A DNA stretch of 64,000 nt from Bradyrhizobium embrapense (lineage in GTDB: Bacteria > Pseudomonadota > Alphaproteobacteria > Rhizobiales > Xanthobacteraceae). The notes beneath the pieces are model-generated. The model searched no databases and was not told where the DNA came from. It saw only the letters and a program-made list of their open reading frames with translations. The position numbers were made by a program, and so were the translations under genes. This document shows positions 16,304-24,779 of this stretch, piece by piece (position 1 is the first letter of the stretch; each line of letters begins with the position of its first letter). The stretch spans positions 124,001 through 188,000 of the forward strand of contig NZ_LFIP02000009.1 of assembly GCF_001189235.2 (NCBI RefSeq), given 5' to 3'.

Positions 16304-16430
16304 CGTCATTCCGGGGCTCGCGAAGCGAGAGCCCGGAATCCATCGGGCCGCAAGTTTCGCTGAACAACAGATTCCGGGCTCGGCGCTACGCGCCGCCCTC
16401 AGGTGCGCAATTGCGCACCGGGGAATGACG
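16304..16430. repeat. palindromic repeat element, family A, gene-less form (127 bp)
   Basis: Outer ends CGTCATTCCGGGG (16304-16316) and the complement CCGGGGAATGACG (16418-16430) flank two internal hairpins. The left arm continues with CTCGCGAAGCGAGAGCCCGGAATCCAT; the right arm begins with AGATTCCGGGCTCGGCGC. The arms have the same order of parts as those around the GIY-YIG gene at 18207-18603, but only about 25 bases separate them. It lies between convergent genes (LysR, TetR). Confidence 0.75.
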
Positions 16431-16442
16431 AGAGAAATGGAG

Positions 16443-17048
16443 TTAGATCGCGGCCTTCAGATTGGCGAAGGCGTCCTGGACGTATTTGGTGAGCTGGCGC
16501 TTGCCGCCCTGCTCGAGCCAGGCGTCGACCGCGATGCGCAGCGCACCGCTCGCGGCCATCGCGACGAGACGAAGACGGTCGCGGCGGTCCTTGCCCGGCC
16601 ACAATTCGCGCAGCGTCTCGTAGACGACCTGCTCCCGATGCTGATCGCTGCGGTGCTTGCGGGAGCTCAGCACTTCGCTCTCACGGATCAGGCGCGAAAT
16701 CGCAACCGTTCGCGACGTCTGGAAGCGGGCGGACATTTCTAGCAAGGCCTCGCGGACGACGTCGATCGGCTCGCCCGCGGCGGCATGGTCGCGGATCGAT
16801 GCCTTCAGCGCGTCGTCATAGCCGGCGATATGGGCGAGCAGGATGTCGTCCTTGCTCCTGAAATAGTAGAAGAAGGTCCTGCGCGAGATGCCGGCCGCCG
16901 CCGCGATCTCATCCAGCGTCGTCGCCTCGAAGCCGTTGGCCAGAAACAGCTCCATGCCGACATCGGCGATGCGTCGGGTCGTCTCGCGGCGATTTCGCTC
17001 GCGCAGGCCTTCGGTCTTTGCAGACGTCTGGGTTTTCGTCTCGGGCAT
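16443..17048 (-). CDS. TetR/AcrR family transcriptional regulator
   Basis: A 201-residue TetR repressor. The HTH is clear at about residues 20-65 (TTRRIADVGMELFLANGFEATTLDEIAAAAGISRRTFFYYFRSKDDIL in outline). The C-terminal ligand domain is all-helical and of ordinary length. It is divergent from the DUF3313 lipoprotein gene, and two palindromic operators lie between them, next to the lipoprotein start. Likely role: repression of that gene and of itself. The ligand is unknown. Confidence 0.92.
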   Translation of the reverse strand: MPETKTQTSAKTEGLRERNRRETTRRIADVGMELFLANGFEATTLDEIAAAAGISRRTFFYYFRSKDDILLAHIAGYDDALKASIRDHAAAGEPIDVVREALLEMSARFQTSRTVAISRLIRESEVLSSRKHRSDQHREQVVYETLRELWPGKDRRDRLRLVAMAASGALRIAVDAWLEQGGKRQLTKYVQDAFANLKAAI

Positions 17049-17203
17049 CGGCCGCGTCTCTCATGAACAGGCAATCAGGGCAAAAGCATTTTGCGGCCTC
17101 GGGTTCGCGCGGCCGTCGGCGTCAACGCGCGCAGTGCGCGGTTGGACATGCGTCTTCCGGTCGCAGGCGGCGGTCCCGGCCATAAAACCGCCCAACACAA
17201 TAA

Positions 17204-17218
17204 TTACACTAAGTGTAA
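17204..17218. promoter_or_regulatory. TetR-type operator 1 (TTACACTAAGTGTAA)
   Basis: A perfect 15-bp palindrome with one central base, of the TTACACNNNGTGTAA form known for several TetR/AcrR repressors. It sits between the TetR gene and its divergent neighbour, 156 bp from the TetR start codon. Confidence 0.75.
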
Positions 17219-17221
17219 TAT

Positions 17222-17236
17222 TTACACCAAGTGTAA
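17222..17236. promoter_or_regulatory. TetR-type operator 2 (TTACACCAAGTGTAA)
   Basis: A second copy of the TTACAC-N3-GTGTAA palindrome, 18 bp from the first (centre to centre). It ends only 15 bp before the ATG of the DUF3313 gene, so a bound repressor would cover the ribosome-site region or the transcription start. Confidence 0.75.
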
Positions 17237-17251
17237 GTCAGTGGGCCGGCA

Positions 17252-18154
17252 ATGACATCTTGCTCGCGCGTATGCCGGATCAAGCTGCTTCCGGCGGCAA
17301 ATGGATTCGTGAGCAGGCGGGGGGTACCGCTCCGCGGCTGGGCGGCGGCGAACCTGCTCGCTCTGCTGGTCTCGGGCTGCGCGACGGCGACGCTGGATCA
17401 GGCAGGCTCGCTTCGCTCCTACGACAATATGGTGCAATCGGACGGGATGTTGACCCGCTCGCTGCTGCGGGTCAACAAGGATGAGGTGCTGGCGGCGAAA
17501 ACCGTCAGGATCGTCCCCACCGTGTTCTCGGAGCGAACGCCCGCGCCGTTCACGGCTGCACAGCGCCGGCTCGTGACCAACGCGGCTGATCGCGCATTAT
17601 GTGCGGGCCTGAGCGAACGCTTCTACGTGGTTGCGTCGGAGCCGGCCGATCTGACCGTTCACGCCGTCATCACGCATGCGGTGCCCACCGATCCGACGGC
17701 GGTCGGCGTCTCCAAGGGTGTGTCGGTAGCGAAGTCGATTCTGTTGCCCGGCGTGCCCGTGCCGGTGCCGCGGATTCCGGTGGGACTCGGCAGCCTGTCG
17801 CTCGAGGCCGAGGCACGCGATCCGGCCGGGCAGCAGAAGGCGGCGATGGTCTGGGGCCGCGCGGCCAGTGCCTTCGACAACGGGCGGATGTCGGAGGAGG
17901 GCGATGCGTACGGCCTTGCGGCATCGTTCGGCGGCGATTTCAGCCAGATGCTGGTCACCGGCGTGACGCCGTTCGGCGGCGTGCCCTCGATACCCTCGAT
18001 GCAGCGGCTCGGCTTCCTGCTCGGCGGCGCGCCGAAATATCCGGCGTGCGAAGCGTTCGGGCGTGCGCCCGGTCTCATCGGCATGGTCGGCGACAGCGCC
18101 GGCGTGCCGCCGGACTGGACCGACAAGGGACCGGTTGCGGCGAAGGTGGAGTGA
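17252..18154 (+). CDS. DUF3313-like lipoprotein
   Basis: A 300-residue protein with a lipobox LVSGC (Cys43) after a hydrophobic stretch (WAAANLLALLVSG), so it should be lipidated and face the periplasm. Downstream, LDQAGSLRSYDNMVQSDGMLTRSLLRVNKDEV in outline resembles the DUF3313 start, with later strands (ADLTVHAVITHAVP) and a Gly/Pro-rich middle. Residues 1-28 before the hydrophobic core are long for a lipoprotein signal, so GTG 17309, which opens MSRRGVPLRGW, may be the true start. Expression is probably controlled by the divergent TetR protein. Function unknown. Confidence 0.75.
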   Translation: MTSCSRVCRIKLLPAANGFVSRRGVPLRGWAAANLLALLVSGCATATLDQAGSLRSYDNMVQSDGMLTRSLLRVNKDEVLAAKTVRIVPTVFSERTPAPFTAAQRRLVTNAADRALCAGLSERFYVVASEPADLTVHAVITHAVPTDPTAVGVSKGVSVAKSILLPGVPVPVPRIPVGLGSLSLEAEARDPAGQQKAAMVWGRAASAFDNGRMSEEGDAYGLAASFGGDFSQMLVTGVTPFGGVPSIPSMQRLGFLLGGAPKYPACEAFGRAPGLIGMVGDSAGVPPDWTDKGPVAAKVE

Positions 18155-18233
18155 TAGGCAAGACTGCGGCAACGTATTGAGCGACGCGTCCCGGAAAACT
18201 ATCCTTCGTCATTCGGGGGCGGCGCGTAGCGCC

Positions 18234-18255
18234 GAGCCCGGAATCCATAACCACG
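18234..18255 (+). repeat. left arm of 22-bp perfect inverted repeat
   Basis: Bases 18234-18255 are the exact reverse complement of 18557-18578. The arm includes GAGCCCGGAATCC, the inner half of the family A hairpin, extended by ATAACCACG, which the other copies in the window lack. It ends 9 bp before the GIY-YIG start codon. Confidence 0.85.
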
Positions 18256-18264
18256 GCTGTCGAG

Positions 18265-18552
18265 ATGGCCTACTACGTCGATCTCCTTGCCAGCAGGAAG
18301 CACGGCACCCGCTATCTGGGTGTGACGAACGACATCGTGCGTCGCGTCCACGAGCACCGAACCAAAGCGGCTCCCGGGTTCACGTCACGATACGGGGTCG
18401 ACAAGCTGGTCTGGTTTGAAATCTACGACGACGCGGCCACCGCGATCACACGGGAGAAAGAACTGAAGAAATGGCGGCGCGATTGGAAGGTGCGGCTGAT
18501 TGAAGAGCAAAATCCCGTGTGGGTCGATCGCTTTCCGGGAATATCCAACTGA
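18265..18552 (+). CDS. small GIY-YIG nuclease-domain protein, GIY tyrosine replaced
   Basis: A 95-residue stand-alone GIY-YIG domain of the YhbQ/UPF0213-like kind. The second motif is present as YLG (Tyr17, in TRYLGVTND), with the Arg helix IVRRVHEHR after it and a conserved ITREKELKKWRRDWK segment near the end. In the first motif the expected YVY reads YVD: position 6 is Asp (GAT) where relatives as I recall them carry Tyr (TAT), one base change. Loss of this Tyr would be expected to impair cleavage. The gene fits tightly between inverted repeats, starting 10 bp after one arm and stopping 4 bp before the other. There is no clear ribosome site. Confidence 0.85.
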   Translation: MAYYVDLLASRKHGTRYLGVTNDIVRRVHEHRTKAAPGFTSRYGVDKLVWFEIYDDAATAITREKELKKWRRDWKVRLIEEQNPVWVDRFPGISN

Positions 18553-18556
18553 CATT

Positions 18557-18578
18557 CGTGGTTATGGATTCCGGGCTC
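18557..18578 (-). repeat. right arm of 22-bp perfect inverted repeat
   Basis: Exact reverse complement of 18234-18255, beginning 4 bp after the GIY-YIG stop codon and running into the outer hairpin that ends at 18603. Confidence 0.85.
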
Positions 18579-18612
18579 ACGCTTCGCGTGCCCCGGAATG
18601 ACGACACAAACA

Positions 18613-18640
18613 AAAACCCCGGCATCGCTGCCGGGGTTTT
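18613..18640 (-). terminator. rho-independent terminator of groESL
   Basis: AAAACCCCGGCA, loop tcgc, TGCCGGGGTTTT: an 8-bp GC stem flanked by A and T runs on both sides, so it can work in both directions. It begins about 30 nt after the groEL stop codon and also shields the GIY-YIG element on the other side. Confidence 0.88.
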
Positions 18641-18671
18641 GCATTTCGTGAATTGCCTTGAGAGGCTGGAC

Positions 18672-20312
<1,641 letters not shown>

Positions 20313-20356
20313 CTGAGTTTTTCCTTGAGAGGTTTACCTGGGAGGGAGGGAGGCGC

Positions 20357-20671
20357 TTAGGCCGCCTTCTTCTTGGAAGCGGGGACGTCGAGCACGCCCA
20401 TGATGTCGCTTTCCTTCATGATCAGCAGGTCTTCGCCGTCGATCTTGACCTCGGTGCCGGACCACTTGCCGAACAGGACACGGTCGCCGACCTTGACGTC
20501 GATGGGGATCAGCTTGCCGGCTTCATCGCGGCCGCCCGGGCCGACGGCGATGACTTCGCCCTGCGAGGGCTTTTCCTTGGCGCTGTCCGGAATGATGATG
20601 CCGCCAGCAGTCTTCTCTTCGGCGTCGATGCGCTTGACCACGACGCGGTCGTGAAGCGGACGGAATTGCAT
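20357..20671 (-). CDS. groES: co-chaperonin GroES (Cpn10)
   Basis: A 104-residue Cpn10, the lid of the GroEL chamber. Seen: MQFRPLHDRVVVKRIDAEEKTAGGIIIPDSAKEKPSQGEV in outline (the mobile loop is EEKTAGGIIIPDSA), GDRVLFGKWSGTEVKIDGEDLLIMKESDIMGVL. AGGAGG lies just upstream of its ATG. First gene of the groESL operon. Confidence 0.98.
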   Translation of the reverse strand: MQFRPLHDRVVVKRIDAEEKTAGGIIIPDSAKEKPSQGEVIAVGPGGRDEAGKLIPIDVKVGDRVLFGKWSGTEVKIDGEDLLIMKESDIMGVLDVPASKKKAA

Positions 20672-20743
20672 GCAGTCCTCCTAAATATTTGCGGATGCTG
20701 TAGATTTTTGGAGTGTTAGCAGTCCAGCCCGGCGAGTGCCAGG

Positions 20744-20768
20744 ATGGTTGCGAAGGAGATAGGTCAAG
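20744..20768 (-). promoter_or_regulatory. possible RpoH-type promoter for groESL
   Basis: On the minus strand, CTTGACC is followed, 17 bases after its CTTG, by CCATCC, near the alphaproteobacterial heat-shock sigma pattern (CTTG-N17-CyTAT). It would place transcription start about 65 nt before groES. The -10 match is partial. Confidence 0.35.
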
Positions 20769-20802
20769 CCTTGGCGGCGGGCAAGTGCCTCTAGCAGAAA
20801 AA

Positions 20803-20829
20803 TTGGCACTCGCGGATGACGGCTGCCAA
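20803..20829. promoter_or_regulatory. degenerate CIRCE-like inverted repeat
   Basis: TTGGCACTC-N9-GGCTGCCAA has the 9+9+9 layout of CIRCE (TTAGCACTC-N9-GAGTGCTAA), and the two halves pair in seven of nine positions. It lies 132 bp before groES, upstream of the promoter suggested above, which is unusual for an HrcA operator, so it may be a relic. Confidence 0.3.
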
Positions 20830-20971
20830 AACATGCCGAGATCATTTCGGCATCCTTAATGCCGCACCGAGGGGCACCGCGGCTATTAGCAGATGCGGTA
20901 AGCTGCTGCTAACGCAAGAAATTTCAACAACCTATTAAACATTTGGGCTTGTGATGGGTTAGTCGCGTGCG

Positions 20972-20990
20972 TCACATTTCTCTCATGTGA
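20972..20990. promoter_or_regulatory. inverted repeat TCACAT-N7-ATGTGA upstream of usg
   Basis: Perfect 6-bp arms around ttctctc, 74 bp before the usg start codon. The layout fits a dimeric regulator site, although arms this short can arise by chance. Confidence 0.3.
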
Positions 20991-21063
20991 GCGCATCCAT
21001 TGCCCGGTGGTCCGGCGGGGAGGTCGGCCACCACGTGAATGCGCTCCGTCACAGGAGGTTGGC

Positions 21064-21354
21064 ATGGACTCGCGAGTTGGTGGGGGTGTTTCCGACGATT
21101 TCCGGAAGCAGTTGCTGGGGTATGGGCTGACGACGGCGCAAATCCTTTATCGGATGCCGGATCACCCCTCGTTGCTGCAGACCTATGTCTGGCAGAACTA
21201 CGACCTGTTTCCGAAATTTCCGGCGCTGCAGGATTTCCTCAGCTTCTGGCAGCAGAAGCTCGAAGGCCCGCTGTTTTCGGTGACGGTGGCGCATTCCAAG
21301 CTGGTCAAGCCGGCCGAACTGCGCGCCGTCGACGGCGTGTTCCGGCTGCATTGA
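21064..21354 (+). CDS. usg: Usg family protein
   Basis: A 96-residue protein of the alphaproteobacterial Usg family: DDFRKQLLGYGLTTAQILYRMPDHPSLLQTYVWQNYDLFPKFP in outline and FWQQKLEGPLFSVTVAHSKLVKPAELRAVDG. The family is named from its place upstream of tryptophan genes in Caulobacter; its function is not established. The start is set by a near-perfect AGGAGG at 21053, 5 nt before ATG 21064. No trp genes are adjacent here. Confidence 0.9.
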   Translation: MDSRVGGGVSDDFRKQLLGYGLTTAQILYRMPDHPSLLQTYVWQNYDLFPKFPALQDFLSFWQQKLEGPLFSVTVAHSKLVKPAELRAVDGVFRLH

Positions 21355-21454
21355 TCCGCCCGGGCGGGCAGGGCGCGCGGTGGGCGCCTTTGTCCACCTC
21401 GCGCAGCGCGACTTGTGTTAGCCTTCGCCGTCACAAGAAGACGGGAGGCGAACA

Positions 21455-22021
21455 ATGGCCAAGAAGACGGCATCGAGATCCGCAGCCAAGACCGCGGTGA
21501 AGAAGAAATGGTCGGGGCTTGGCGCCGGTGCCAAAAAATCGTCCGCGCGGAAGACCATCAAGTCGAAAGGCCGCGTTTCGGCGGCCAGGAAGAGCGCGCC
21601 CAAGAGAGCGGCCAAGGCGGCAACCAAGGCGCGGCCGAAGCAGCGCGTCGCGATCAGCCATCACCGCGAAGAGGATTTCAAGGCCGACGGGCTGCGTGCC
21701 TACGCCAAGTACCGCGACCTCGGTATCGCCGCAGCCTCTCATGGCCTCGCGCAGGCGCATGTCATCCGGCTGCAGGGACCGTGCAATCCGGATGAAGTCT
21801 CGAAGCTGCACTTCCACGACATCGACTTCCAGATGGTCTATGTGCTCAAGGGCTGGGTGAAGACCTACATGGAAGGTGAAGGCGAGACGCTGATGCGAGA
21901 AGGCAGCGCCTGGACCCAGCCGCCGCGCATCCGGCACATGATTTTGGATTATTCCGACGACGTCGAACTGCTGGAAGTGATCCTGCCGGCTGAGTTCAAG
22001 ACGGTGGAGTTGAAGGCGTAG
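21455..22021 (+). CDS. cupin-domain protein with basic histone-H1-like N-terminus
   Basis: A 188-residue protein in two parts. Residues 1-65 are very rich in Lys, Ala, Ser and Arg (AKKTASRSAAKTAVKKK, KRAAKAATKARPKQR), like H1-type tails or a DNA- or RNA-binding extension. Residues about 66-188 are a cupin: HVIRLQGPCNPDEVSKLHFHDIDFQMVYVLKGWVKTYMEGEGETLMREGSAWTQPPRIRH in outline, with HxH (HFH) and a late His as possible metal ligands. The fusion suggests that a small-molecule or metal-dependent domain is tethered to nucleic acid or membrane. ATG 21455 follows GGGAGG. Confidence 0.8.
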   Translation: MAKKTASRSAAKTAVKKKWSGLGAGAKKSSARKTIKSKGRVSAARKSAPKRAAKAATKARPKQRVAISHHREEDFKADGLRAYAKYRDLGIAAASHGLAQAHVIRLQGPCNPDEVSKLHFHDIDFQMVYVLKGWVKTYMEGEGETLMREGSAWTQPPRIRHMILDYSDDVELLEVILPAEFKTVELKA

Positions 22022-22027
22022 CTTTCT

Positions 22028-22080
22028 GTCATTCCGGGGCGCGCGTTCGCGCGACCCGTTGGCGCCGCCCCGGAATGACG
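22028..22080. repeat. palindromic repeat, family A, short form
   Basis: GTCATTCCGGGGC at the left pairs with GCCCCGGAATGAC at the right; inside is GCGCGttcGCGC plus about 14 bases. Same terminal sequence as the elements at 16304 and 18207. It is just after the cupin stop codon. Confidence 0.7.
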
Positions 22081-22092
22081 AAGAAAACGTAT

Positions 22093-22180
22093 CGTAGCCC
22101 GGATGCAGCGCAGCGAAATCCGGGATTCACGCACACGGTCAGCACCGCCCCGGATTGCGCTTTGCTCCATCCGGGCTACG
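22093..22180. repeat. palindromic repeat, family D (CGTAGCCCGGATG ends)
   Basis: Left end CGTAGCCCGGATG (22093-22105) and right end CATCCGGGCTACG (22168-22180) are exact complements. Each arm carries an inner hairpin (AAATCCGGG left, CCCCGGATT right). It lies between convergent genes, directly after the family A copy, and ends one base before the nucleoside transporter stop codon. Confidence 0.7.
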
Positions 22181-22181
22181 G

Positions 22182-23432
22182 CTACGTCAGCATCCCCACG
22201 ATCGCGCCCATCAGGCACGTCGTCAGCGTCCCTGACACAATCGACTTCAGGCCGAGCCCGTTGATTTCGTCGCGCCGTCCGGGCGCCATGATGCCGAGGC
22301 CGCCGATCATGATGCCGAGGCTCGCGAAATTGGCAAAGCCGCACATCGCGTAGAGCATGATCAGCCGCGAGCGCGGATCGAGCGCGTCCGGGCCAAGCTT
22401 CGACAAATCGACATAGGCGATCAACTCGTTCAGCACGGTCTTGGTGCCCATCAGGCTTCCCGCCGTGATCGCCTGCGGCCACGGCAGCCCCATCAGCCAG
22501 CACACCGGCGCCATCAGGTAGCCGAGCAGCCGTTGCAGCGAGATCTTCGCGCCGCCGATCTCCGGCAATAGCCCGATGATCTTGTTCGCGAGATAGACCA
22601 GGGCGACCAGCACCAAGAGCATCGCGATGATGTTCATCAAGAGCTCGAGCCCCGCGGCGGTGCCCTTCACGATCGCGTCCATCGTCGACGACACCTGGAC
22701 ATCGGGATCCTCGAGCGATCCGCCGGTACGCTTGTCGGATGTCTCCGGCACCATGATCAGGCTGACAAGAATGGCGGCCGGCGCACCCAGCACCGAGGCG
22801 ATGACGAAATGCGCGGCGGCATCCGGGATCAGCGGCGCCAGCAGCGTCGCGTACAGCACCAGCACGGTGCCGGCAATTCCGGCCATGCCGCCGGTCATCA
22901 CCAGAAACAATTCGCTGCGGGTGAGCTGGCCCAGATAGGGGCGGATGAAGAGCGGCGCTTCCACCATGCCGAGGAAGATATTGGCTGCGGTCGAGAGCCC
23001 GACCGCGCCGCCGACGCCGAGCGTGCGCTCCAGGATCCAGGCCATGCCGCGCACCACAGGCGGCAGCACGCGCCAATAGAACAGCAGCGTCGTCAGCACG
23101 CTCATCACGAGCACGATCGGCAGCGCCTGGAAGGCGAGGATGAAATCCGAGCCCGGCGCCTTCGGATCGAACGGCGCCGGGCCGCCGCCGACATATCCGA
23201 ACACGAAGGCGGTGCCGGCGCGCGTCGCCGCTGCGATCGTGCCGACGGCATCGTTGATCGCGCCGAACGCCTGCGTCACCAGCGGCACCTTGATCAGCAC
23301 CAGTGCGGTGACGACCGTGACGCCGAGCCCGATCGCCGCCTGCCGCAACGACACCATCCGATGATTCTCGCTCAACGCCCAGGCGATCACCAGCAACGCC
23401 ACCACGCCGAACGCCGATTGCAACTGCAGCAT
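22182..23432 (-). CDS. concentrative nucleoside transporter (CNT/NupC family)
   Basis: A 416-residue inner-membrane protein with about ten hydrophobic segments. Family signatures: GYVGGGPAPFD and FILAFQALPIVLVMSVLTTLLFYWRVLPPVVRG in outline, GAVGLSTAANIFLGMVEAPLFIRPYL, ELFLVMTGGMAGIAGTVLVLYA, and SLMGTKTVLNELIAYVDL followed by MCGFANFASLGIMIGGLG. CNT proteins take up nucleosides with H+ or Na+. ATG 23432 is used; GTG one codon earlier is possible. Divergent from the MFS gene. Confidence 0.93.
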   Translation of the reverse strand: MLQLQSAFGVVALLVIAWALSENHRMVSLRQAAIGLGVTVVTALVLIKVPLVTQAFGAINDAVGTIAAATRAGTAFVFGYVGGGPAPFDPKAPGSDFILAFQALPIVLVMSVLTTLLFYWRVLPPVVRGMAWILERTLGVGGAVGLSTAANIFLGMVEAPLFIRPYLGQLTRSELFLVMTGGMAGIAGTVLVLYATLLAPLIPDAAAHFVIASVLGAPAAILVSLIMVPETSDKRTGGSLEDPDVQVSSTMDAIVKGTAAGLELLMNIIAMLLVLVALVYLANKIIGLLPEIGGAKISLQRLLGYLMAPVCWLMGLPWPQAITAGSLMGTKTVLNELIAYVDLSKLGPDALDPRSRLIMLYAMCGFANFASLGIMIGGLGIMAPGRRDEINGLGLKSIVSGTLTTCLMGAIVGMLT

Positions 23433-23546
23433 CACGCCCCCAAGAACCTCAACGGATTATGGCAGGGGCTTCGCGCAGCGCAATGCTGTTGCGCGTTGAT
23501 CCCGAATCCATTGACAAGTTGCAGGGGCTCAGCCACGCAATCGTGC

Positions 23547-24770
23547 ATGTCCTCCGCCATGCCGGCCGGCGCCCGCGATCTGCTCGGTCACAGACCGTTC
23601 CTGTTCTTCCTGTCGTCGCGCAGCCTGTCGCGCTTCTCCAGCCAGATCGGCGCGGTCGCGATCGGATGGCAGATCTATGACCTGACCGGCAGCGCGTTCG
23701 AGCTCGGCATGGTCGGTCTGATCCAGTTCCTGCCGACGGCGCTCCTGGTGTTCGTCGCAGGCCATGCTGCCGACCGCTTCGAGCGCAAGCGCGTGGTGCA
23801 GGCCTGCCAGGTGGCGGAAGCGCTGACCGCTTTGTTTCTCGCCGGAAGCACATTTGCCGGCACCATTTCCGAGATCCAGATCTTCGTCGCGACCTTCGTG
23901 CTGGGGATCGCCGGTGCGTTCGAAAGCCCGGCGACCGCCGCGCTGCTGCCGCTGATCGCTCCGCAAGGTTCGCTGCAGCGGGCGACCGCGATCTCGAGCG
24001 GCGCGGCGCAGGTTGCGACCATCACGGGACCCGCGCTCGGCGGCTTCGCCTATGCGCTGATGCCGAGCGCGCCCTACGGCATCATGATGGTGTTCTGGCT
24101 GTTCGGCGCGCTGCTCACCGGCGGAATCGGCCGCTTGCAGCAGGCGGCAGCGAAGAACGGCGAGGTGTCGGATGACCTGTTTGCCGGCGTCACCTTCGTT
24201 CGCAGCAATCCGGCGATCCTCGGCACCATCTCGCTCGATCTGTTCGCGGTGCTGTTCGGTGGCGTCACTGCGCTGCTGCCGATCTATGCGCGCGACATCC
24301 TGCACACCGGCCCGCTCGGCCTCGGCATCCTGCGCGCGGCGCCGGCACTCGGCGCGCTCTTGATGACGATGGTGCTGGCGCGTCACACCATCAACCGCCG
24401 TGTCGGCATGCGCATGTTCCAGTCGGTGATCGTGTTCGGTGTGGCGACGGTGGTGTTCGCGCTGTCGCACTGGATGTGGCTATCGGCCTTGGCGCTCGCG
24501 GTGCTCGGCGCGGCGGATACGATCAGCGTCGTGATTCGCTTCTCGCTGGTGCAGCTGGCGACGCCGGACGAGATGCGCGGCCGCGTCGGCGCGGTGAATT
24601 TCCTGTTCATCAACGCGTCCAACCAGCTCGGCCAGTTCGAAAGCGGCGTCACCGCCGCGCTGCTCGGCGCCGTGCCGTCGGCCGTGCTCGGCGGCGTCGC
24701 GACGGTTGCGGTGGCGCTGCTCTGGATGAAGCTGTTCCCGACGCTGCGCGACGTAGAGAAGCTGGAGTAG
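23547..24770 (+). CDS. MFS transporter (EntS/MFS_3-like)
   Basis: A 407-residue, 12-segment major-facilitator protein. It opens FLFFLSSRSLSRFSSQIGAVAIGWQIYDLTGSAFELGMVGLIQFLP in outline, then the loop-2 motif GHAADRFERKRVV (motif A), the pattern of the enterobactin exporter-like (MFS_3) group, which exports siderophores or drugs. The substrate is unknown and no siderophore genes are nearby. The start at MSSAMPAGARDLLGHRP is used; upstream codons overlap the regulatory region of the divergent nucleoside transporter. Confidence 0.88.
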   Translation: MSSAMPAGARDLLGHRPFLFFLSSRSLSRFSSQIGAVAIGWQIYDLTGSAFELGMVGLIQFLPTALLVFVAGHAADRFERKRVVQACQVAEALTALFLAGSTFAGTISEIQIFVATFVLGIAGAFESPATAALLPLIAPQGSLQRATAISSGAAQVATITGPALGGFAYALMPSAPYGIMMVFWLFGALLTGGIGRLQQAAAKNGEVSDDLFAGVTFVRSNPAILGTISLDLFAVLFGGVTALLPIYARDILHTGPLGLGILRAAPALGALLMTMVLARHTINRRVGMRMFQSVIVFGVATVVFALSHWMWLSALALAVLGAADTISVVIRFSLVQLATPDEMRGRVGAVNFLFINASNQLGQFESGVTAALLGAVPSAVLGGVATVAVALLWMKLFPTLRDVEKLE

Positions 24771-24779
24771 GGCTTCTTA

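Larger units (their letters stand above)
18207..18603. mobile_element. putative mobile element: GIY-YIG gene between inverted palindromic repeats
   Basis: The left end (18207-18255) and right end (18557-18603) are inverted copies of the family A repeat. The inner 22 bp (18234-18255 and 18557-18578) are perfectly complementary; outside them lies a small variable hairpin (GGCGCgtaGCGCC left, ACGCttcGCGT right) and then CGTCATTC plus a G run. The space between is filled almost exactly by one gene. This matches a compact autonomous repeat, with 16304-16430 as the gene-less version. Mobility is inferred, not shown. Confidence 0.6.
20672..21063. other. divergent regulatory region between groESL and usg
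   Basis: 392 nt without a gene. On the groES side there is a heat-shock-like promoter and a degenerate CIRCE-like inverted repeat; on the usg side an inverted repeat TCACAT-N7-ATGTGA (20972-20990). The middle is AT-rich. Confidence 0.6.

Noticed and set aside
22809..23546. Upstream extension of the MFS reading frame
   Set aside because: It is antisense to the nucleoside transporter and lacks membrane character; the transporter start at 23547 begins the MFS fold properly.
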